DNA of 18,069 bases from CAYJMQ01 sp964392415 (GTDB taxonomy: Bacteria > Bdellovibrionota > JACOXK01 > 2-02-FULL-40-11), in contig CAYMPL010000044.1 of NCBI GenBank assembly GCA_964392415.1, forward strand, positions 1-18,069, written 5' to 3'. The translations under genes and the position numbers were made by a program. The notes beneath the pieces were generated by a model. It ran no database searches and was not told the origin of the DNA. It saw only the letters and a list, made by a program, of their open reading frames with translations. Positions within the stretch are counted from its first letter, which is position 1, and every line of letters begins with the position of its first letter. Shown here piece by piece: positions 13,121 through 18,069 of the stretch.

Positions 13121-13869
13121 GCCTGAGCGAGTCTTTCCATCTCTTTTTCATCAATATCAAAATTCGCGTACACTTTCCGAACATCATCAAAATCTTCCAA
13201 AGACTCCATCAGTTTTACCATCTGCTCAGCCTCTTTTCCACTTAAATGAATCGTAGATTGCGGAATCATCGCAATTTCAGACGATGCAATCTTTATTTTC
13301 GCATTTTCAAATGCCTGCTTCACGCTTTCAAAATTCTCCGGTTTTGTATAGACCTCGAAACCATCCTCCTGATCAGAAACATCCTCGGCTCCGGCATTGA
13401 GCGCTGTTTCAAACACAAGATCTTCTTTGGCCACTTTTTTGTCGATCGTCAAAATACCCTTTTTGGAAAACTGCCAGGCAACACTCCCGCTCGATGCCAG
13501 ATTCCCATTGTAACGGGTAAAGCAGGAGCGAATTTCCGAGACGATTCTATTTTTGTTGTCTGTCAACACATCGACAATCATCGCAACCCCTGCGGGCCCA
13601 TATCCTTCATACAAAACCTCTTCAAAGATAATCCCCTCAATTTCCCCCGTCCCCCGTTTGATCGCGCGGTCAATATTGTCAGAAGGCATATTCTGTTCGC
13701 GCGCGGCAATGATCGCAGAACGAAGCGCCGGATTAAAATTAGGATCTCCCCCGCCTTTCCGCGCGGCAACCGTAATTTCGCGGATCAGTGTCGTAAAGAT
13801 CTTCCCCTTCTTCGCGTCCGCCGCCTCTTTTTTATGTTTTACTTTTTTCCACTTCGAATGGCCAGCCAT
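13117..13869 (-). CDS. yebC: YebC/PmpR family protein (TACO1-like)
   Basis: A 250-aa member of the YebC family, described as a DNA-binding regulator and, for some members, a translation factor that relieves ribosome stalling. The start MAGHSKWKKVKHKKEAADAKKGKIFTK-like segment is diagnostic, followed by GGGDPNFNPALRSAI, MPSDNIDRAIKRGTGE (61-76) and YEGYGPAGVAMIVD. The length is standard. It is the first gene of the ruv operon, with a candidate promoter at 13921-13950 and only a weak ribosome-binding site. Confidence 0.96.
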   Translation of the reverse strand: MAGHSKWKKVKHKKEAADAKKGKIFTTLIREITVAARKGGGDPNFNPALRSAIIAAREQNMPSDNIDRAIKRGTGEIEGIIFEEVLYEGYGPAGVAMIVDVLTDNKNRIVSEIRSCFTRYNGNLASSGSVAWQFSKKGILTIDKKVAKEDLVFETALNAGAEDVSDQEDGFEVYTKPENFESVKQAFENAKIKIASSEIAMIPQSTIHLSGKEAEQMVKLMESLEDFDDVRKVYANFDIDEKEMERLAQA

Positions 13870-13920
13870 ATCAGACTCGGTTCATAGCATGGCTGATTTC
13901 ACGATGCAAAGTGAATTCCC

Positions 13921-13950
13921 ATTATGTCATTTTAAATTAGCCATTGACAG
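13921..13950 (-). promoter_or_regulatory. Candidate sigma-70 promoter for yebC-ruvCAB
   Basis: On the minus strand CTGTCA (13945-13950) and CATAAT (13921-13926) are separated by 18 bp. The start near 13914 would give a leader of about 45 bases before the yebC ATG. The motif is moderate. Confidence 0.4.
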
Positions 13951-14104
13951 GAAGGAATAATCATCCTATACGAAGCCACCCCTTGTAGTTGTATTGTCTA
14001 GACTAAAAAGCAGAAAGTTGATGAACTAGCTCATACGCCTATACGATTGACTGTGTAACCTTCTTCTGTGTGCGTCGCCCTCCGAGATTTGAATCTCGCA
14101 TTTT

Positions 14105-14290
14105 ATGTCAGCGAAAAAACCTATTTTAAAACGCAACACCTATTTTCAAAATATTTTCCTGCAGGCGGGATTCCAGAATGTCGGCACAATCCCTAATTTC
14201 TATCATTTGGCCGATAATTCCGCAGACGATCGAGTTATATTCTACAAAAAAGTCCAACAAATACCACAAGACAGTCCGATCATTTCTTAA
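14105..14290 (+). pseudogene. Possible C-terminal remnant of a GNAT acetyltransferase
   Basis: A 61-codon frame on the plus strand. The middle reads IFLQAGFQNVGTIPNFYH and then DRVIFYKKV, resembling the last two strands of GNAT N-acetyltransferases (an AGFxxVGxIPxFY block and then a strand ending YYK). The acetyl-CoA-binding part, which should lie upstream, is absent; an in-frame TGA sits at 14090. It may be a decayed gene end or a chance resemblance. It lies on the opposite strand from its neighbours and has no ribosome-binding site. Confidence 0.35.
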
Positions 14291-14298
14291 AGAGTGGT

Positions 14299-15816
14299 TT
14301 AATGAATTAAGATCCTATTCTCAACACGTGACATCACAGAGGGGCGGGATTGAAAATAATTCTTGAGCGCTTCTGATAAACTAATGCCTGTGTTCTCTTT
14401 TTCTTTTTTCTTAAAAAGCAAGTACCCGTCCCCTCCTTGAGCTACAAAATCACTTGTTGCAATAGTATAAACTTTATCCAATTTTAAGGGGCTTCCCTGA
14501 ACACGTACATTTTCAATGAAATCTTTTTTTATGATAAACGAAATACCCGATACCTGAAGAAATCCTCCCGCAGGTCTTGTGAGCGATGCCGAACGGTTGA
14601 GGATATCGAGTAATTCTTTTCCGTTTAACTTTACAGTCACAATTTGATTGCCGAACGGAAATGCTTTGAGAATGTCCCCATAGGTCACCTTCCCCTTTTC
14701 AATGGAGGCGCGAATTCCCCCTCCATTTTGCAGGGCAACATCCGCTTTCGTTACCTTTCTAATGACATCCGAAATCAAATTCCCAAGATTTGCTTCTGAC
14801 GAACGAACATCTTCTCTGCGACCATTGAGCGTCACTTTGGCTTCGCCTACCACAACATCAAAAGAAGATTTGGCCTTTGCCAAATAGGGCTCAAGCAACG
14901 CTGTCATTTCAATATCATCTGCGATTTTCTCATCAAGCTCATGCATCATATATTCGTAGCTTTCAATATGATCGCCATCGACTCTCAAACGAAGCTCTCC
15001 GATATTCTTCGCGTATTGAAAGGCTTGAACAATGACGGTTTTTGAATGGATCCCCGCTTCCGCGGGGATGACCACAGGCTCTTTTAAAAGCGTGTGCGAA
15101 TGTCCGCCCACAATGAGATCTATCTCAGGATTTGCTTTGGCCAAGTGGATATCCCCAATACCATCCGATTCATGGGGTTCTTCTGGATAATAGCCGAGAT
15201 GTGTCACCGCAATGATAAAGTCAGCCTGGCTTTTGACCTCTGATAACACTTTTTTTGTTTCATCAATCGGATTTCGAAACTCCAGATTCCAAACATTTTT
15301 CTCATGGACAATTTCTGGTGTTTTTTCGGTTGTGAGACCAAAGATAGCAACCCGCAGACGACCTATTTTTTTTATTATGTACGGCGAAAAAATTCTTTGC
15401 CCCGTTTTTTTATCGTAAATGTTTGCAGCGAGAAAAGGAAACTGCGCCAACGATTCCTGTTTTTTAATGGCGCTTAAATCGTTATCAAACTCATGATTCC
15501 CAACGGCCATCGCATCGAACTTCATGAGATTCATCCCCCGAAAGCTCGGCTCCCCCTGAAAGAGATCTGCCTCCGGAGCGCCGCTATTGACATCACCCGC
15601 TGAAAGGAGAAGAACGTTTTTATATTTTTTTCGGGCTTGTTTGATGACGGTCAGTTGTTTGGCCAATCCCCCTTTACTATCTTGTGACCAGCAGTAGCCG
15701 TGGTGGTCGTTCGTGTGCAGAATAACCAGTTCGATCGGCTGTTGTTGCCAATAGAGAACTGCCAGAGAGAGAACTATCGTCAGGAATAATAAGGAAAATA
15801 ATTTAATTTTCTTCAT
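14299..15816 (-). CDS. UshA-type 5'-nucleotidase / metallophosphoesterase
   Basis: A 505-aa exported or membrane-anchored enzyme expected to hydrolyse nucleotides or related phosphate esters. An N-terminal hydrophobic segment (5-22) has no lipobox Cys. Metal-site motifs of the calcineurin-like domain follow: LHTNDHHG (33-40), SAGDVNSG (72-79), AVGNHEFD (104-111), VTHLG (204-208) and VGGHSH (236-241). The C-terminal nucleotidase domain (about 320-500) shows EANLGNLISDVIR, LQNGGGIRASI, FPFGNQIVTVKL and YTIATSDFVAQGGDGY. Between GGHSHTLLKEPV and TVIVQAF a VIPAEAGIH insert (249-257) is encoded by a palindromic repeat at 15045-15072, kept in frame. Ribosome-binding site GAGGT precedes the ATG. It follows the C45 gene by 69 bp and is probably co-transcribed. 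The exact substrate (5'-nucleotide, cyclic nucleotide or UDP-sugar) cannot be fixed. Confidence 0.92.
   Translation of the reverse strand: MKKIKLFSLLFLTIVLSLAVLYWQQQPIELVILHTNDHHGYCWSQDSKGGLAKQLTVIKQARKKYKNVLLLSAGDVNSGAPEADLFQGEPSFRGMNLMKFDAMAVGNHEFDNDLSAIKKQESLAQFPFLAANIYDKKTGQRIFSPYIIKKIGRLRVAIFGLTTEKTPEIVHEKNVWNLEFRNPIDETKKVLSEVKSQADFIIAVTHLGYYPEEPHESDGIGDIHLAKANPEIDLIVGGHSHTLLKEPVVIPAEAGIHSKTVIVQAFQYAKNIGELRLRVDGDHIESYEYMMHELDEKIADDIEMTALLEPYLAKAKSSFDVVVGEAKVTLNGRREDVRSSEANLGNLISDVIRKVTKADVALQNGGGIRASIEKGKVTYGDILKAFPFGNQIVTVKLNGKELLDILNRSASLTRPAGGFLQVSGISFIIKKDFIENVRVQGSPLKLDKVYTIATSDFVAQGGDGYLLFKKKEKENTGISLSEALKNYFQSRPSVMSRVENRILIH
15045..15072. repeat. Family B 28-bp palindromic repeat, in-frame inside the nucleotidase gene
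   Basis: Contains the palindrome ATCCCCGCTTCCGCGGGGAT flanked by AATGG and GAC. It is identical over 28 bp to the copy at 17869-17896. On the minus strand it reads V-I-P-A-E-A-G-I-H at residues 249-257. PAEAGI peptides from this kind of repeat occur in many bacterial proteins. Confidence 0.9.
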
Positions 15817-15853
15817 AAACTACCTCGGTTCGATCATTCTAGCCATCATCGAT

Positions 15854-15886
15854 GAGATCCTTCGGCCTTTCAGGCCTCAGGATGAC
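15854..15886. repeat. Family A hairpin repeat at the 3' end of the C45 gene
   Basis: GAGATCCTTCG and CTCAGGATGAC enclose inner stem GGCCT/AGGCC around TTC. The outer stem ATCCT/AGGAT is identical to that at 962-997, while the inner stem differs. It begins at the last base of the C45 stop codon and fills the gap before the nucleotidase gene. Confidence 0.85.
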
Positions 15887-17631
15887 TAATAAACCAAGAA
15901 GTCACTGATGATAAACTGAAATATTGTTTTTTCAATATCTTTTTCACGATAAGCCGATCGGAAAGATTTTAAAAAGGCTCGTCTCAATTTTGAATCGATT
16001 CGTGAATCAGAAAGATAGGGTTCGTATAATTTGCGCGCCTTATTCCGGTTGCCAAGCAGATCATAAGCCCGTCCATGAAAGAGGGAAAACAAAGCTTGTT
16101 CATAATGAGAAAGATGAGCCAATTTTTCACCCCTTTCAAATGTTTCAGATGCGGAGCGGAAATTCCGAAGTTTTATCTGAGTGAAACCAAGCGCCAGATA
16201 ATAAGAAAATTCTTCGCTGTCATATTGAAGCGCCTTTTTTAAATGCGCCTCTGCAGTCAAAAAATCTTTTGTATTATAAAAATGATGATAAGCTTTCGTA
16301 TACTCCCTCATCCCTTCGCATTGAACTGTTTTTGAAAATGGATTCGGTGGAAGCGTTTTCTCGGCATGAATAACATCCCATTGATCCCCTTCCCAAGGCA
16401 ATTCCAGGTAATCGCTTAAGTTAGAAGGCGCTGGCCCTGTTGAAATCCAAAATCGTTTCTTTTCTGGATGAAAAAGAACAGATTGAACATTATAGATGGT
16501 TGAAACCGTTCGACCGATCACCCTTTGTCGTTTGGTAAGAGAATCAAAATGATCACCCAAAATTTCGATTCCACTGGTTTCATCAAGACTTCCTTTTGAT
16601 TCCTGACAAAGTTCCGTGAGCCGACTGCAGCGATACAGATTGTCTTCAATCGTTGTATGGTTAAAATAAAGCTCATACTGCTTTAGCCGCGGGCTAAAGC
16701 AATAGTTGGAATGCGTAATCAGGCCATCTTTTTCCTCACGGACAAAAACTTCATGAGGCGAAACTTCAATCACCACTGCGCGCTTTTCCTTTACACTCGA
16801 TAGCATGATCGCCCAATTCCCCGCGCGTTTCATGGAACGAATAATTGAAACTGCCTCCGCAATATTCGTTGCCTGTCGAATAACGCGCGCGCAAATGAGA
16901 ACAACAGGTGTTCCTTTGGCTGACACATCCGTTGTAAAAAGCTGTTGTATCGCCAAAATCAAACCTGATTCATTAAAAGCGGTCACCCCTGGCGTATAGA
17001 CACCGGCCGTTGCAATAGAAACATATTTTTGTCCTTTTGCAGGATAGTGATAATTCACCGAAGAATATTTGTCCCAATAGTTGCCAACGGGAAAATCAAG
17101 ATTTCTCCCATGAACAAGCTCACCGCTTTTTGTCATCGGCCCTAAAGCGGCAAAACCGGTGCATCCAAAAATCTTGGGAAACATCTTAGAAACAAAATAG
17201 CGACCACCGATGTATTGTGAGAAGATGACCATCGCATCGGGGAGCGCGCCTGCCCGCTGAAAGTCGCTTTCTGGTATTTGAGACGCATCGGCCAATGCTC
17301 GGATGATTTTTCTTTCTTCTTCCGGCATCTGGCGAATTAATCTATTGAAAACAAGTCCGTTTCCAAGACAAATCGCAATCTCTTGAAGGAGAGGGGAGTT
17401 TTTAACCGGCCCATCGTACCTCACTTCGTTTTCAAATTTGTGCGCGAGGTATCCCGCAGCGCCTTTTGGAATATCTTCTTTCAGTAATGTCCCGTGCTGA
17501 TAGGCCATCTCTTCTTCGGTGCCATAGAGATGGAGAATGCGAAGCCCTTTTTTGAGATGGAGTGTGGCATGACCATAGGTTTTTAATGGAGCAGTTGGGG
17601 ATTTACTTTGTTGTTCAACTATCGAATCCAT
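15886..17631 (-). CDS. C45-family Ntn-hydrolase acyltransferase-like protein with C-terminal TPR region
   Basis: A 581-aa protein resembling the C45 peptidase / acyl-coenzyme A:6-aminopenicillanate acyltransferase family, which self-cleaves before a cysteine that becomes the N-terminal nucleophile. The key site is FGCTGFAALGP (155-165, putative nucleophile Cys157), then ELVHGRNLDFPVG (171-183) with the Arg-Asn-x-Asp typical of the family, and TPGVTAFNESGLILAIQQ (213-230). Upstream, LYGTEEEMAYQHGTLL (35-50) is the usual N-terminal block. Residues about 440-560 look like two to three TPR helix pairs (YTKAYHHFYNTKDFLTAEAHL; YYLALGFTQIKLRNFRSASE; GRAYDLLGNRNKARKLYEPY). No signal peptide is seen. 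Natural substrates of such bacterial proteins are mostly unknown (amide, peptide or lipid). The ATG at 17631 is only 6 bases after the rRNA terminator T-run and has no good ribosome-binding site, but no usable start lies further in before the conserved block. Confidence 0.85.
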   Translation of the reverse strand: MDSIVEQQSKSPTAPLKTYGHATLHLKKGLRILHLYGTEEEMAYQHGTLLKEDIPKGAAGYLAHKFENEVRYDGPVKNSPLLQEIAICLGNGLVFNRLIRQMPEEERKIIRALADASQIPESDFQRAGALPDAMVIFSQYIGGRYFVSKMFPKIFGCTGFAALGPMTKSGELVHGRNLDFPVGNYWDKYSSVNYHYPAKGQKYVSIATAGVYTPGVTAFNESGLILAIQQLFTTDVSAKGTPVVLICARVIRQATNIAEAVSIIRSMKRAGNWAIMLSSVKEKRAVVIEVSPHEVFVREEKDGLITHSNYCFSPRLKQYELYFNHTTIEDNLYRCSRLTELCQESKGSLDETSGIEILGDHFDSLTKRQRVIGRTVSTIYNVQSVLFHPEKKRFWISTGPAPSNLSDYLELPWEGDQWDVIHAEKTLPPNPFSKTVQCEGMREYTKAYHHFYNTKDFLTAEAHLKKALQYDSEEFSYYLALGFTQIKLRNFRSASETFERGEKLAHLSHYEQALFSLFHGRAYDLLGNRNKARKLYEPYLSDSRIDSKLRRAFLKSFRSAYREKDIEKTIFQFIISDFLVY

Positions 17632-17637
17632 ATTCTT

Positions 17638-17674
17638 AAAAAAAGAGGAGAATCACGAAGCTGATTCTCCTCTT
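17638..17674 (-). terminator. Strong intrinsic terminator of the rRNA operon
   Basis: On the minus strand a 13-bp perfect stem AAGAGGAGAATCA/TGATTCTCCTCTT closes loop GCTTCG and is followed by seven T (17638-17644). It begins 8 bp after the 5S gene. Confidence 0.93.
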
Positions 17675-17682
17675 AATATAAA

Positions 17683-17798
17683 TGTGGCATCGCGTTACTC
17701 TCCCACACGGCTTCCCGTGCAGTACCATCACCGCAGGAGGACTTAACGGCCGAGTTCGGAATGGGATCGGGTGTTGCCCCTCCGCTATAGACACCACA
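17683..17798 (-). rRNA. rrf: 5S ribosomal RNA
   Basis: 116 bases on the minus strand. Terminal helix TGTGGTGTC/GATGCCACA pairs along 9 bp, and the conserved inner regions CCCGATCCCATTCCGAACTC and GATGGTACTGC are present. It is the last gene of the rRNA operon, about 105 bp after the 23S 3' end and just before the terminator. Confidence 0.96.
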
Positions 17799-17868
17799 AG
17801 ACTTTAGATAACAATCATGTTCGACAACTGGACTGCTCGTCTCAAAATCTTAAGCTTTCAGAAACCCT

Positions 17869-17896
17869 AATGGATCCCCGCTTCCGCGGGGATGAC
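17869..17896. repeat. Family B 28-bp palindromic repeat in the 23S-5S spacer
   Basis: Identical over 28 bp to the element in the nucleotidase gene (15045-15072), with palindrome ATCCCCGCTTCCGCGGGGAT. It lies a few bases past the expected 23S 3' end, in the part of the precursor that is normally processed. Confidence 0.9.
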
Positions 17897-17902
17897 ATAC
17901 AA

Positions 17903-18069
<167 letters not shown>

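Larger units (their letters stand above)
13870..14298. other. Intergenic region between the nucleotidase gene and yebC
   Basis: 429 bp. It contains the candidate yebC promoter, a small dyad CGAGATT/AATCTCG (14083-14098) and a short plus-strand frame resembling a GNAT C-terminus. Nothing else is recognisable, and no terminator is clear for the nucleotidase gene. Confidence 0.6.

Noticed and set aside
13246..13887. 213-aa plus-strand open frame opposite yebC
   Set aside because: It is Arg/Phe/Asn-rich with no recognisable motif and fully antisense to the highly conserved yebC.
14075..14100. Minus-strand T-arm-like sequence GCGAGATTCAAATCTCGG that could be a tRNA 3' fragment or attachment site
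   Set aside because: The stem closes with a 6-base instead of 7-base loop, there is no matching acceptor or CCA, and no integrase is nearby.

Overview
The window looks like a chromosomal core segment of a Gram-negative bacterium of moderate GC. It carries lpxC for lipid A synthesis, an NtrY/NtrX-type two-component pair, ispG of the MEP isoprenoid pathway, and the yebC-ruvC-ruvA-ruvB cluster. The gene mix and the style of the hairpin repeats suggest an uncultivated lineage near the old Deltaproteobacteria. This placement is inference; the sequence shows no decisive taxonomic marker.

Layout. Almost everything lies on the minus strand, so transcription runs from the right edge to the left. At the right edge are the 3' end of a 23S rRNA gene, a 5S rRNA gene and a strong intrinsic terminator. 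Directly after the terminator come a C45-type (Ntn-hydrolase) acyltransferase-like protein with a C-terminal TPR region and a UshA-type 5'-nucleotidase/metallophosphoesterase. A 430-bp gap holds a possible GNAT acetyltransferase remnant and the yebC promoter. Next is the tightly overlapping yebC-ruvC-ruvA-ruvB operon (translation/regulatory factor plus Holliday-junction resolution). A second tight cluster follows: lpxC-ntrY-ntrX-ispG-proS-pyrF-rlmB, in which most adjacent genes overlap or nearly touch. It ends at a small intrinsic terminator near position 900. At the left edge are tRNA-Thr, tRNA-Tyr and a truncated tRNA-Gly, the usual order upstream of tuf, which would lie off the left edge.

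Two loci run against this direction and look accessory. One is a HEPN/MNT toxin-antitoxin remnant (475-901), in which the first half of a HEPN gene is joined to the last part of an MNT nucleotidyltransferase gene. The other is an intact AAA_14/DUF4143 ATPase (9593-10999), which has its own consensus-like promoter placed for a leaderless mRNA and overlaps the 3' end of ruvB convergently.

The most distinctive structure is a set of small hairpin repeats. Family A (outer stem ATCCT/AGGAT with a variable inner stem) sits at the 3' ends of rlmB (two tandem copies that encode the last 15 residues), pyrF (a copy with compensatory stem changes that encodes the last residues) and the C45 gene. Family B is an identical 28-bp palindromic element found in-frame inside the nucleotidase gene, where it adds a VIPAEAGIH peptide, and again in the 23S-5S rRNA spacer. 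I found no clearly new multi-gene defence or biosynthetic system. The best leads are these protein-modifying repeats, a GG-N10-GC sigma-54-like site in front of lpxC-ntrYX, a prolyl-tRNA synthetase without its editing domain, and the leaderless ATPase gene.
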